Assembly: GCA_963719275.1 (NCBI GenBank)
Contig: CAVRBT010000010.1
Span: 186,001 to 250,000, forward strand
Length of the DNA stretch: 64,000 nt
Source of the DNA: AC-32 sp963719275
GTDB lineage: Bacteria; Actinomycetota; Thermoleophilia; Gaiellales; Gaiellaceae
Direction: 5' to 3'
This document shows positions 7,544-16,566 of this stretch, one piece after another. Below the pieces are notes generated by a model. It was not told the origin of the DNA and searched no databases. It saw only the letters and a program-made list of their open reading frames with translations. The position numbers and the translations under genes were made by a program. The number at the start of each line of letters is the position of its first letter. Within the stretch, counting starts at the first letter, position 1.

Positions 7544-9043
7544 ATGTCGAAGATCGTCGGACTCATTCTCACGACCATGCTCTTGGGCCTGGCGGCTGGC
7601 GGGGCGGGTCTCGCCACGGCCGAGCACAACGCGCCTGTCGTCGCGATCACGCATGGCGTCATCGTCGGCGACGTCACGTCCTCGTCGGCCCTGCTCTGGG
7701 CGCGGGCGGACCGCGAGGCAACGCTGAACGTCGCCCTTTCCGGAGGGCCGCACGGGCGAATCGCGCGCGTGCAGGCGCGGGCAGCCGACGACTTCACCGC
7801 ACGCGTCCCGTTCGAGCACTTGCGACCGGGGACGACGTACCGCTATCGCGCCTGGTTCAGCCTGCGCGGGCACGGCTCGTCACATGGGCCAGTTGCCACG
7901 GGATCGTTCCGCACGGCGCCGAGGGACGGCGAGGCCGCGCCGCTCCGTCTCGCCTTTGGCGGCGATCTCAACGGGCAGAACGTCTGCCGCGACGCAGCCG
8001 AGGGCATGCCGATTATGGAGACGGTCCGTGCCAGGCACCCGGACGTTTTCGTGGGCCTCGGCGACACCATCTACGCCGACAACACGTGCTCCGCAGTCGG
8101 CCTGTACGGGAACGCGCAGGTCCCGGGGAGCTTCGGCCCGGCTACCGACGTGCCGACGTTCTGGGCGCACTGGCGCTACAGCCGTGCCGATCCGGGCTTC
8201 CAGCGCCTGCTCTCGGGAACCGATTACGTCGGCGTCTGGGACGACCACGAGGTCGTCAACGACTTCGGGCCTCTCACCGACACCCGGAGCACACCTCCGT
8301 ATACCCCGGGGGTTCACCTGATGCCGCTCGGGCTCCAGGCGTTCCTCGATTACACGCCGGTCGCAATCGCGGAGAACACGCCGCTGCGCCTCTACCGCTC
8401 GCTTCGCTGGGGGAAGAATCTCGAGCTGTTCGTGCTCGATACGCGCCAGTACCGAGATCCGAACTTCGAACCGGATGCGGACGCGCACCCGAAGACGATG
8501 CTCGGACGGGAGCAGCTGACCTGGCTGAAGGAGAAGCTCGCGGCCTCGGACGCGAGGTGGAAGGTGATCGTCTCGAGCGTGCCGATGTCGATCCCAACGG
8601 GATTCCCAGCGGTTCCGAACGGGCGCGACGGTTGGGCGAACTTCGACCAGACGACGGGCTACGAGCGTGAGCTCCTCGACATCCTCCGCTTCCTGCACGA
8701 GCACGCGATCCGCAACAGCGTCTGGATAACGACCGACGTCCACTTCGCGGAGGCCTTCCGGTACACCCCGTTCGCCGCCGACCCGGGCTTCGCCGTGCAC
8801 GAGCTCGTGACGGGGCCGATGAACGCCGGCATCTTCCCGACGACGGACTTCGACACGACGCTCAATCCGGAGCGGCTCGCCTTCTTCGGACCGCCGTCGC
8901 CGGGCGCCGTGACGACGTGGACGGAGGCAAAGCGCTGGTTCAACTTCGGAGAGCTCAGCCTTGCGAGCAGCGGCACGCTGACGATCCGAATCGTCAACAC
9001 CGCAGGAGACATCGCGTTCGAGCGCACATTGACGCCGTCATAA
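7544..9043 (+). CDS. PhoD-type alkaline phosphatase, secreted
   Basis: A 499-aa exported phosphodiesterase/phosphatase of the PhoD family, which releases phosphate from organic esters outside the cell using Fe and Ca ions. A signal peptide covers about residues 1-26. An N-terminal fibronectin-like domain follows (VTSSSALLWARAD), then the catalytic domain with FGGDLNGQ, FVGLGDTIYAD, GVWDDHEVVNDFG and WITTDVHFAE, the expected metal-binding motifs. Start ATG 7544 lies behind GGGGGAAAGGGGGAG. It is monocistronic. Regulation by phosphate is typical of the family, but no Pho box is evident. Confidence 0.92.
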   Translation: MSKIVGLILTTMLLGLAAGGAGLATAEHNAPVVAITHGVIVGDVTSSSALLWARADREATLNVALSGGPHGRIARVQARAADDFTARVPFEHLRPGTTYRYRAWFSLRGHGSSHGPVATGSFRTAPRDGEAAPLRLAFGGDLNGQNVCRDAAEGMPIMETVRARHPDVFVGLGDTIYADNTCSAVGLYGNAQVPGSFGPATDVPTFWAHWRYSRADPGFQRLLSGTDYVGVWDDHEVVNDFGPLTDTRSTPPYTPGVHLMPLGLQAFLDYTPVAIAENTPLRLYRSLRWGKNLELFVLDTRQYRDPNFEPDADAHPKTMLGREQLTWLKEKLAASDARWKVIVSSVPMSIPTGFPAVPNGRDGWANFDQTTGYERELLDILRFLHEHAIRNSVWITTDVHFAEAFRYTPFAADPGFAVHELVTGPMNAGIFPTTDFDTTLNPERLAFFGPPSPGAVTTWTEAKRWFNFGELSLASSGTLTIRIVNTAGDIAFERTLTPS

Positions 9044-9356
9044 CGTTCGCCGTCGCAGTCGCAGCCGGGCTCGGAGGAGCGGGCGCGATCTGGGATCGGT
9101 ACCACGGCAAAGCGACGAGAGTAGGGTCTCCCGACCGGGGCGTGGCCGGTCAGCGCCAACCCAAGACTCTGGAACGCTCCCGCCGGGAAGCCAGTGGCGG
9201 CTCCGCTCCCCGACTCCCCCTGCGGCCGCCGGTCAGACCGCCTGCTTTCCACGTCCCGGGCCGAGGAAGCGGCTCAACGAAATCACGCTCCCCGCCCGCG
9301 CCCGGCGCCTCGAAGCGTGGCTGACGCCGAGTCGAAGGCCCACCGCCGTCAATCTG
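9044..9356. other. Convergent intergenic region
   Basis: A 313-bp gap between the convergent phosphatase and DNA polymerase IV genes. I see no gene, repeat or obvious terminator in it. Confidence 0.35.
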
Positions 9357-10622
9357 CTACCGCACTGAAGCCGTTGCACGCCGAGTGCTCGCCGGAGTCG
9401 AGGCGAGCGAAGTCAGATCGCGGAAGTCGGGCGGCTCGTCGGGCAGCAGCGGCATCTCGACCCCGCGGCCTCGGTCGAGGAGCACAGCACGGGTCAACGC
9501 GCGCGACCCGAAGCGCTGCCACACTTCGTCCAGGGCGGCGTCGAGCGCCTCGCTCCCGCGCCGGTCGAACGGGAATGTGAGCTGAACGGCGCGGCCGTCG
9601 TGGAGGTTGGCAACCGAGACGCCGACCAGCGTGATCCCGCGCCGTTCGATGATCGGCGCCGCGATCGCGAGCAGGTCTCGCGCCGTGGTGAGGATCGCGT
9701 CGGTGTTGGCGGTCGCGTACGGCAGCGTGTGCGAGCGGGTCGCCCGGGCGAAGTCGTCGAAGCGCAGCCGGAGAACGACCGTGCGGCCCGACCGGCCCGC
9801 GACGCGCATCCGGCGCGTCACCCGGTCGACCAAGCCGATCAATGCCGCATCGACGTCGTCGAGCGACCTCGGCGCGCGACCGAGCGCCCGCTGCGCGCCG
9901 ATCGAGCCGCGCCGGCGGCGCGGCCGCACCGATCGCGGGTCCTCGTTGCGTGCGAGCGCGTACAGCTGACGCCCCGACGCCCGGCCGAGCAGCGAGACGA
10001 GTGCGTCCTCGGCGAACCCCGCGACCTGGCCGACGGTCGTGACGCCGAGGTCGTGGAGCCTCCGCGCGGTCACCGGGCCGACCCCCCAGAGGCGCTCGAC
10101 CGGGAGGGGGTGGAGGAACGCGAGCTCGCGGTTCGGCGGCACGAGCAGGAGCCCGTCGGGCTTCGCGACCGCGCTCGCCACCTTGGCGAGGAACTTCGTG
10201 CGGGCGACCCCGACGGTGATCGGCAACCCGACCCGGTCGCGCACGTCGGCGCGCAGCTTCGTCGCGATCTCCATCGGGCTCGCGGTGCGCCTGAGGCTGT
10301 GCACGTCGAGGAAGGCCTCGTCGATGGAGAGCCCCTCTACGATCGGCGTCGTGTCCTCGAAGACCCGGTAGACGTCCTTGCTCGCCTCCGAATAGGCGGA
10401 CATGCGCGGCTCGACGACGATCGCTCCCGGACAGAGGCGCCGCGCAAGCCCGACGCCCATCGGCGTGCGGACGCCCCTCGCCTTGGCCTCGTAGCTCGCG
10501 GCGAGAACGACCCAGCCGCCGACGAGCACGGGCCTGCCGCGCAGCTCCGGGCGGTCGCGCTGCTCGACCGACGCGAAGAACGAATCGAGGTCGGCGTGGA
10601 GGATGGTCGCCTCGCCGGTCAC
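9357..10622 (-). CDS. dinB: DNA polymerase IV (Y-family)
   Basis: A 421-aa translesion polymerase. The catalytic carboxylates are visible in LHADLDSFFASVEQ (near the N-terminus) and LSIDEAFLDV (about 100-110), with the Y-family YSEASKDVYRVF and the HhH segment VERLWGVGPVTARRLHDLG. The little-finger domain follows. I start it at GTG 10622, whose GTGA overlaps the stop of the exonuclease gene, because the earlier in-frame ATG lies deep in that gene and adds an unrelated Ala/Arg-rich tail. Shared transcription puts it under the LexA site at 12275-12298. The C-terminus lacks an obvious beta-clamp motif. Confidence 0.93.
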   Translation of the reverse strand: MTGEATILHADLDSFFASVEQRDRPELRGRPVLVGGWVVLAASYEAKARGVRTPMGVGLARRLCPGAIVVEPRMSAYSEASKDVYRVFEDTTPIVEGLSIDEAFLDVHSLRRTASPMEIATKLRADVRDRVGLPITVGVARTKFLAKVASAVAKPDGLLLVPPNRELAFLHPLPVERLWGVGPVTARRLHDLGVTTVGQVAGFAEDALVSLLGRASGRQLYALARNEDPRSVRPRRRRGSIGAQRALGRAPRSLDDVDAALIGLVDRVTRRMRVAGRSGRTVVLRLRFDDFARATRSHTLPYATANTDAILTTARDLLAIAAPIIERRGITLVGVSVANLHDGRAVQLTFPFDRRGSEALDAALDEVWQRFGSRALTRAVLLDRGRGVEMPLLPDEPPDFRDLTSLASTPASTRRATASVR

Positions 10623-12265
10623 GCGCAGGCCGCCTCGGCGAGCGGCAGCACCGTCAGCTCCGGCGGTGGCCGGCGGATGAAGCCGTCGAGCAGCAGGAGC
10701 TCTTCCGCCTGCTCCGGCGTCAGCGGCTCGCGCTCGGCCGGCCGCGCGCACGCGGCCGCGCCCGTGGCGAGCTCGAGCCGCGCGCCGGCTCCGGGCGGCA
10801 GCGAACGGACCGCGCGCACCTCGCCGCCGGCGACGAAGAACGCCTTGCGCCAGCCCGGCGCGACCGCCGGCACGATCAGGCAGACCTCCAGCTCGCGAAG
10901 CTCTTCGAGCCGGCGAAGCCGGTCGATCACGCGTTCCAGCGCCTCGAGCCGGTCGCGCAGCCGCGCCGCCTCCTCGTAGCGCAGGCTCTCCGACAGGTGG
11001 GCCAGACGCTCGCGCAGGCGCTCAAGCGGCGCTCCCTCGAGCAGGCGCTCACGCTCCTCCGGGGTGCTGAACGCGAGCGCGCGTGTAGCCAGCGACGCCT
11101 GGCGGCGGCTCGTCAGCGGCCCGAGCTCCGTCGGCTGCTTCGTCACGACGAGCTCCTCGCCGCGAGGCCGCAGGTAGACGCCGTGCTCCCTGCGGCGGCT
11201 GCGCGAGTTCGCGGGCGGGCTCAGCTCACGGATCAGGCGCAGCTCCTCGAGAGCGGCCTCGAGCTCCGAGCCGAGCACGCGCCACTCGATCCGCTCCAGC
11301 GCGAGCAGCGCCGCCTCGACCGACGGCCGCTGCCGCTCGCTGCGGAAGTACGAGCGCAGGCGGGCACGGAGGTCACGGGCACGGCCGACGTAGAGCACCT
11401 GGTCGTGCTTGTCGCGGAAGAGGTAGACCCCCGGCCTCGCGGGCGCCCGCCGCGCGAGCGCGCGCTTTCCGTAGACGCGTCGCCGCCGGGGCGCCGCGAG
11501 CGAGCGGAGCTCGGAAAGCCGCCGAGCGCCCAACTCCTGGGCAAGGCCGATCAGGCACAGCAACACCTCGGCGGTCGCCTCGGCGTCGGGCAGCGCCCGG
11601 TGGCACGGCGTGGTGCCGACGCCGAAGAAGTGGGCGAGCGAGGCGAGGCCGACACGCCGCAGCCGCCCTTCGAGCAGCCGCCGTGCCAGTGCGGCCGTGC
11701 ACAGCGGCGGCTCCGAAAGCCGCCGGCCCTCGCGAACGAGCAGCTCGCGCTCGAGGAAACGCTGGTCGAACCCCGCGTTGTGCGCGACCAGCAGGTCGTC
11801 GCCGGCGAAGGCGAGAAAGCGTGGGAGCACCGTCCGCACCGGCGGCGCGCCGCGAAGCTCCTCGTTGCGCAGCCCGGTGAGCCGCTCGACGGGGCCCGGC
11901 AACGCGACTCCCGGGTTGACGAGGGACTGAAACGAGTCGACGAGCTCGAGCCCCCGCACGCGGACGGCGCCGATCTCGCAGATCCGGTCCCGCTGCGTCG
12001 AGAGCCCGGTGGTCTCGAGGTCGAAGACGACGAACGCGGCCTCGTCGAGCAGCGGGTCGCGCGTGCCGCCGGTGAGGGAGACCGAGGCGCCGCTACAGAC
12101 GACCCGGCTGTCGCCGGCCGTGACGTCGACGAGCAGCGAGGCGGCGAGCCCCTCCGAGATGGAGCTCGTGGCAAACAGCGACCGGGCCGCCTCGACGGTG
12201 GAGAGCGGCCCCGTCTCCTCCAGCGTCTCGACCAGGCGGTCGAGAGCGTCCAGCGCCAGCTGCAC
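10619..12265 (-). CDS. DEDDh exonuclease fused to a UvrC-type GIY-YIG nuclease domain
   Basis: A 548-aa fusion. Residues about 75-245 form a DnaQ-like 3'-5' exonuclease (FVVFDLETTGLS, LLVAHNAGFDQRFLE, CHRALPDAEATAEV). Residues about 270-360 form a GIY-YIG nuclease as in UvrC (PGVYLFRDKHDQVLYVGRARDLRARLRSYF), followed by a UvrB-binding-like coiled coil (YEEAARLRDRLEAL). The same architecture occurs in mycobacteria (Rv2191-like proteins), where its exact repair role is not settled. GTG 12265 is the first good start. It lies 10 nt past an SOS palindrome and is translationally coupled to dinB, so both are predicted DNA-damage-induced. Confidence 0.92.
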   Translation of the reverse strand: MQLALDALDRLVETLEETGPLSTVEAARSLFATSSISEGLAASLLVDVTAGDSRVVCSGASVSLTGGTRDPLLDEAAFVVFDLETTGLSTQRDRICEIGAVRVRGLELVDSFQSLVNPGVALPGPVERLTGLRNEELRGAPPVRTVLPRFLAFAGDDLLVAHNAGFDQRFLERELLVREGRRLSEPPLCTAALARRLLEGRLRRVGLASLAHFFGVGTTPCHRALPDAEATAEVLLCLIGLAQELGARRLSELRSLAAPRRRRVYGKRALARRAPARPGVYLFRDKHDQVLYVGRARDLRARLRSYFRSERQRPSVEAALLALERIEWRVLGSELEAALEELRLIRELSPPANSRSRRREHGVYLRPRGEELVVTKQPTELGPLTSRRQASLATRALAFSTPEERERLLEGAPLERLRERLAHLSESLRYEEAARLRDRLEALERVIDRLRRLEELRELEVCLIVPAVAPGWRKAFFVAGGEVRAVRSLPPGAGARLELATGAAACARPAEREPLTPEQAEELLLLDGFIRRPPPELTVLPLAEAACA

Positions 12266-12274
12266 CCATCACAT

Positions 12275-12298
12275 CTAATCGAACATATGTTCGATTAG
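12275..12298 (-). promoter_or_regulatory. LexA-binding SOS box
   Basis: The core CGAACATATGTTCG (12280-12293) matches the Gram-positive/actinobacterial consensus CGAAC-N4-GTTCG exactly and sits within a perfect 24-bp palindrome centred at 12286/12287. It lies 10 nt upstream of the exonuclease-GIY-YIG start and faces no other close gene start, so it should repress that operon until DNA damage. Confidence 0.93.
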
Positions 12299-12310
12299 CA
12301 AGCTCGGACA

Positions 12311-13015
12311 CTAGGCCCGGGGCCGTTCGAGCGTGTCCCATTCGGGACTCAGGCGCGCAAACGAGTACAGCACGATGTAGCTCGCCAGCAGGAACGAGGT
12401 GAAGAGGACGGTCAGGCCGATGGGACGCGGATGTGCCAAGGGATCGAGCAGGCCCGACGCGACCTGGTCGGCGAGCGGGTACGGGTGCACGAGCACGTCC
12501 CAGGAGTTCCAGCGCTGGACCCGGCCGAGGTAGATGCCGAACGAGCTCACCGCGAGCGCACCGACGACGAGCGCCCATGCGTTCATCGCGCCCATCACCC
12601 GCCGCGCGACCGCGTGGATCAGGAAGAGCGAGGTCAGGCCGAGCAGCATGCCCGCCCACGCGGTCGTCGACAGCAGCAGCACGTCGTAGAGCAGCGGCAC
12701 GCTGCCGCCGGGGCCGAGGTGCTTCAGGTCGGTCACCAGGTACGGCGCGTTTGGGAAGAACACCAGCCACAGCGCACCGAGCGGCAGGAGCAGCTGGAGC
12801 GAGGCGCCCGCCCTCGCGCGCGAATAGATGACGAGCGCGAGGCCAAACGGTATCCACGCAAGGAAGAGGTTCCACGCGAGCCACGCGTGCCCGCGGGACC
12901 CCGTGTAAACCATGCGCGCCGCCAGCATCGCCAGCGCGAACAGCGTCAGCAGCGCGAGCGACGCGACGATCGCGAGGCGGCGGTCGCTGAAGGAGCTGCG
13001 CAGGCGGGCGATCAT
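12311..13015 (-). CDS. DUF1361 membrane protein
   Basis: A 234-aa integral membrane protein with about seven hydrophobic segments. The DUF1361 signature is present as LVFFPNAPYLVTDLKHLGP (about residues 84-102), and a second conserved patch is NSWDVLVHP. Function of the family is unknown. It reads away from the hemolysin-III gene and its stop lies 13 bp from the SOS palindrome. Start ATG 13015. Confidence 0.85.
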   Translation of the reverse strand: MIARLRSSFSDRRLAIVASLALLTLFALAMLAARMVYTGSRGHAWLAWNLFLAWIPFGLALVIYSRARAGASLQLLLPLGALWLVFFPNAPYLVTDLKHLGPGGSVPLLYDVLLLSTTAWAGMLLGLTSLFLIHAVARRVMGAMNAWALVVGALAVSSFGIYLGRVQRWNSWDVLVHPYPLADQVASGLLDPLAHPRPIGLTVLFTSFLLASYIVLYSFARLSPEWDTLERPRA

Positions 13016-13127
13016 GACGAGACCCTAGCTGCGCGCGTGGATCCGGTACACGATTCCGCGGCCCCAGTCGGCGACGAGCTGTGAGATAGGCGGCTTGACC
13101 GGCGTGACGACGTCGTAAACTTCGGTC

Positions 13128-13784
13128 GTGATCCCCACCGCCAACCCGGTCCTGGTGAAGCCGAGATTGCGAGGCGTCTTTCACGAGCTCGGCTTCTACG
13201 CCGCGCTCGGCATCGGTCTCGTGCTCGTCCTGTCGGCCCACGATGGACGTCCGCGGGTAGCCGCGATCGTCTTCGGCACCTGCGTCGCGACCTGCTTTGG
13301 CGCGAGCGCGCTCTACCACCGGCCCACTTGGACGCCGCCCGTGCGCGCCTGGCTTGCACGCCTCGACCATGCCGGTGTCTATCTGCTGATCGCGGGTGCC
13401 TACGCCCCGTTCGGAATTCTCGTCATGTCGCCGGCGTGGGCGGTGCCCGTGCTCGCGCTTGTCTGGAGCGGTGCGCTCATCGGGATTCTGCTGAAGCTTT
13501 TCTGGGTGCGGGCGCCGAAGTGGCTCTCGGCCGCGATCGGCCTCGTGATCGGATGGGTAGGCGCCGCAGCCTTCTCGCAGCTGTTGAAGCTTCAGCTCCC
13601 AGGTGTGCTGCTTGTTGTCGCCGGTGGCACCCTCTACACGGTCGGCGCCATCGTGTACATGCGGCGGCGGCCTGACCCGGTGCCACGTGTCTTCGGATAC
13701 CACGAGCTCTTCCACGTGCTGACGCTCGCGGCAACGGCCTGCCTCTACGTCTCGGTTGCGTTCTTCGTCCTGCCGCTCGGCTAG
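13128..13784 (+). CDS. Hemolysin III / PAQR-family membrane protein
   Basis: A 218-aa seven-helix membrane protein of the YqfA/hemolysin-III branch of the PAQR superfamily. The zinc-site motifs are in place: GASALYHRPTW, RLDHAGVYLLIAGAYAPF and the C-terminal FGYHELFHVLTL, supplying the conserved Asp and His residues. PAQR proteins related to ceramidases are thought to hydrolyse lipid amides; the bacterial branch has no firmly assigned substrate. GTG 13128 gives the usual length and leaves HELGFYAALG just before the first helix. Confidence 0.9.
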   Translation: MIPTANPVLVKPRLRGVFHELGFYAALGIGLVLVLSAHDGRPRVAAIVFGTCVATCFGASALYHRPTWTPPVRAWLARLDHAGVYLLIAGAYAPFGILVMSPAWAVPVLALVWSGALIGILLKLFWVRAPKWLSAAIGLVIGWVGAAAFSQLLKLQLPGVLLVVAGGTLYTVGAIVYMRRRPDPVPRVFGYHELFHVLTLAATACLYVSVAFFVLPLG

Positions 13785-13882
13785 GCCACCGTCTTCGTGC
13801 CTGTCACAGGCCCGTGGAGGGCGGCGGCTTCAGCGTGCGGGCTCCCTGAAGCTTCCTGCGGACGCAGAAAGCTAAGGCCCGA

Positions 13883-14737
13883 GTGACCCGCTACGACGGG
13901 ATCGGCCTGACGTATACGGCGACCCGACAACCTGATCCACGGATCGAGGCTGCTGTGCGGGCCGCCCTTGGAGATGCCAGGTCGGTCGCAAACGTCGGCG
14001 CGGGAGCGGGCTCATATGAGCCACGTGATCGCAGCGTGATCGCGATCGAGCCTTCTCAGACGATGATCGAGAAGCGTCCCGTCGGGGCCGCACCCGTAAT
14101 CCAAGGCTCTGCAGAGGCATTGCCGCTCGACAGTGACTCAGTCGATGCCGCGATGGCGGTGTTCACGATCCATCACTGGCAGAACATTCGTCGAGGGCTT
14201 GCAGAGCTGCGGAGAGTCGCGCGGCGCAGGGTCGTCATCTTGACGTGGGACAAGAGCTTCGCTGGAAGCTTCTGGCTGACGCGAGACTACGTGCCGGAGC
14301 TCGACGAGTGGACGGTGAGTCAACTCCCGTCCATCGATGACATCGAGACTGAGCTGGGGTCACTCGAACGGCACTCGCTGCCTGTCCCGCGGGACTGCCG
14401 TGACGGATTTCTGCGTGCGTTCTGGGGGCGGCCGGAGGCGTATCTCGAGCAGCACGTCCGCGAGAACAGCTCGCAATTCAACTTGGTCGATCTCGTCGCC
14501 GTCGAGCGTGGCATCGACCGCCTCGAACGGGACCTGTCCAGCGGCCGCTGGGATAGGCGGCACGGTCACCTGCGCACGCTCGACTCGCTCGACCTCGGCT
14601 ACGTCCTCCTCGTAGCCACGAGCAGCACCTGCGGGGAGCAAACCGAAACCAGCGAACAGCGCCCTCTGGTGGGCCAGCGTTACGGTCACCCGAGCGGCCG
14701 CGCCCGGCTCTCTGCGCTGAGATCATGGCTTCGATGA
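13883..14737 (+). CDS. SAM-dependent methyltransferase (paralogue A)
   Basis: A 284-aa class I methyltransferase (type 11). Motif I is NVGAGAGSYEP (about 37-47), motif II IAIEPS, followed by GSAEALPLDSDSVDAAMA and TIHHW. It closely resembles the protein at 19061-19801 along its whole length (WLTRDYVPEL versus WLTRDYLPEV; DCRDGF versus DCADGF; RPEAYLE versus RPEAYLD). Its last ~40 residues have no counterpart there, as if the ancestral stop after DLGYVLLVA was lost. Start is GTG 13883. Substrate unknown. Confidence 0.85.
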   Translation: MTRYDGIGLTYTATRQPDPRIEAAVRAALGDARSVANVGAGAGSYEPRDRSVIAIEPSQTMIEKRPVGAAPVIQGSAEALPLDSDSVDAAMAVFTIHHWQNIRRGLAELRRVARRRVVILTWDKSFAGSFWLTRDYVPELDEWTVSQLPSIDDIETELGSLERHSLPVPRDCRDGFLRAFWGRPEAYLEQHVRENSSQFNLVDLVAVERGIDRLERDLSSGRWDRRHGHLRTLDSLDLGYVLLVATSSTCGEQTETSEQRPLVGQRYGHPSGRARLSALRSWLR

Positions 14738-14764
14738 CACAGGCCTCACACGCGCGAGATCGCA

Positions 14765-15373
14765 ATGACCAAGACATTTAGCTTCCAGCTGCGCGGAGCG
14801 ACGGGCAGCGTGACTGTCTCCTTCGAGGCGAATGAGGATCCAGCGCGGTGGGGCTACGACACGCTAGGGCTGACGTGGCCGAGCGAGCTCGCGAAAGGGC
14901 TTCCCGTGCTCGACGCGCAGACGGAATGCTCGCTCGAGGGCTACGCGGCGATCATGGGCTGGATCCAGATCGTGCGCATAGACGTCCTCGATTCCAGTCA
15001 GCCGATCGCGCCCGGGGTCGACAAGGCGCCTGTGGGCCACCATGAGTGGGTGGACGGCCCACCGCAACTCCGTGGCCTCGGCGTGCCGTTCACCTCGTTC
15101 GGCAAGTGCCCGACCCTGTTCGACGCGCCGGCCTCGACCGAGAGCGACACGACCTTCCTCGCCGACTCCTTCTTGACGACCAGCCCGGACGCCTTGATCA
15201 GCCGCGTGTCCTTCCCGATTCTCGGGCTTCGCTGGGGCTACTCGACGCGCGCCGGGCAGCCACACGAGCTTCACGAGCCGACCTTGCTCGACGAAAGCCA
15301 TTGGGCCGAGGCACTGCCGCTCCTGCGCGAGACCTTCCCGGAGTGGCAGTTCAGACCGGAGTGGCCCTCTTAG
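14765..15373 (+). CDS. Conserved protein of unknown function
   Basis: A 202-aa soluble protein I cannot assign. It is rich in Trp, Pro and acidic residues, with no signal peptide, membrane helix or recognisable catalytic motif. The pattern (alternating beta-strand-like segments such as VTVSFEAN and IMGWIQIVRIDVL, then SFPILGLRWGYST) suggests a compact beta-rich fold. It follows the methyltransferase by 27 bp and may be co-transcribed with it. Confidence 0.6.
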   Translation: MTKTFSFQLRGATGSVTVSFEANEDPARWGYDTLGLTWPSELAKGLPVLDAQTECSLEGYAAIMGWIQIVRIDVLDSSQPIAPGVDKAPVGHHEWVDGPPQLRGLGVPFTSFGKCPTLFDAPASTESDTTFLADSFLTTSPDALISRVSFPILGLRWGYSTRAGQPHELHEPTLLDESHWAEALPLLRETFPEWQFRPEWPS

Positions 15374-15392
15374 GGCCGCCGCCGCTCGAGGC

Positions 15393-16031
15393 TCAGCGAA
15401 GAGCTTCCTCGAACCGTGGGTCGTCGCGTACGGCGGCCAAGTCGTCGTCGCTACGCGCTTGCTCGCGGAACGGCGGGAACAGCTCGACGGACCGCTGGAG
15501 GTGGCCGAACGTCTCGTCGGCGGTCTCGCCCGCGAGGGTCGCGAAGCATGCGTAGTTGTAATGAAGGCCCGGGTTGTCCGGCACGTGCTCGAGGCCATCG
15601 CGGACCGCTTCGAGCGCGTCGGCGTAGCGCTGCTCGCCGTAGGCGGTCATCGACTTGCTGTGGAATGGCCACGCCTCACCCCAGTCGAGCGCCCGGTATG
15701 CCTCGCCGGGTGTCGCGCCGAGGGCGAGGACGGTTCCGTCCCCGGTCGCCTTCCGCCGTGACTCCGGCCGGACGGACACGAGCGTCCCTGCGGGCGCCTC
15801 GACCGTCTCGCCGTCGACCTCGAAGGTCGCGTTCCCGTCGAGCACGATGTACAGCTCTTCCTGACCCGACCCCGACTCGTCGTGGTCGTTGATCAACGTG
15901 CCGTCCTCGCCGGGCGTGTAGGCGTTGACTCCGAATGCATGGATCCCGAGGTGCTCGCGCACCGGGATACTCCTACCGCGCCGCTCGATGTCGTCCAGGC
16001 GCGCGACCTGCATCTTCGGGTTGTCGTTCAT
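15393..16031 (-). CDS. Cupin protein with a TPR-like C-terminal half
   Basis: A 212-aa protein. Residues about 30-110 form a cupin barrel (QEELYIVLDGNATFEVDGETVEAPAGTLVSV), but the usual HxH pair of the first metal motif is replaced by acidic and Gln residues, so metal binding is doubtful. Residues about 120-205 form tetratricopeptide-like helices (YADALEAVRDGLEHVPDNPGLHYNYACF, GHLQRSVELFPPF). ATG 16031 is chosen for its GGAGG site; the longer frame from 16166 adds a low-complexity leader. Role unknown; a binding or scaffold function is more likely than catalysis. Confidence 0.78.
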   Translation of the reverse strand: MNDNPKMQVARLDDIERRGRSIPVREHLGIHAFGVNAYTPGEDGTLINDHDESGSGQEELYIVLDGNATFEVDGETVEAPAGTLVSVRPESRRKATGDGTVLALGATPGEAYRALDWGEAWPFHSKSMTAYGEQRYADALEAVRDGLEHVPDNPGLHYNYACFATLAGETADETFGHLQRSVELFPPFREQARSDDDLAAVRDDPRFEEALR

Positions 16032-16247
16032 CCGATCACCTCCGTGCAGCGCAGGTTGTTGCGAATCCTCGATCGTAGTCACGCGACGTTCACACCGGCG
16101 GGCGTATCGCGCGCCGGCCGCGGTGGCGCCACCCTGACGAGAGCCCCAGACGGGACCCCGCCACACTCACAGTACGGGAATATCACTCGATGTCTCCGGT
16201 CATCTGACGGTGCGGGCTATTCGCGGGTGACGAGGTACGCTGCCCGC

Positions 16248-16463
16248 GTGATCCCGTGGATCGTCTTTGCCCTGGTCGTCGTACCCTTGGTCGTCGTCGG
16301 CTTCGTGGCCACACGTCGCAGAACGGTCGCCGGCGAGCATCCCGCGAGCGAGGACGCGCACGCAAGAGCGCAAACGGAGCAGGAGTTCGCGGAGGCGGAG
16401 GCCTACGAGGCGAAGTGGCGTGAGAAGGACAAGGAGAGGTACCACCAGGAGCACTTGCCCTAG
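16248..16463 (+). CDS. Small membrane-anchored charged protein
   Basis: A 71-aa protein with one N-terminal membrane helix (IPWIVFALVVVPLVVVGFVA, residues 2-21) and a highly charged, helix-prone tail (QTEQEFAEAEAYEAKWREKDKERYHQEH). I use GTG 16248 since it places the helix at the very N-terminus; the longer frame from 15882 runs through the cupin gene on the other strand. No family recognised. Confidence 0.6.
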   Translation: MIPWIVFALVVVPLVVVGFVATRRRTVAGEHPASEDAHARAQTEQEFAEAEAYEAKWREKDKERYHQEHLP

Positions 16464-16566
16464 TCGGGTCGCCTGCGCCGCGTACGAGAATGTGACCCGA
16501 GGTCGAGCCGGGGGGTCCTGCGCCCGCCCGGCTCCCCAGTAGAGATCCAGCCGACCGAGCTGGAAG

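Noticed and set aside
13827..13880. Small inverted repeats (CTTCAG/CTGAAG) before methyltransferase A
   Set aside because: Only 6 bp and loosely spaced; expected by chance in this composition.
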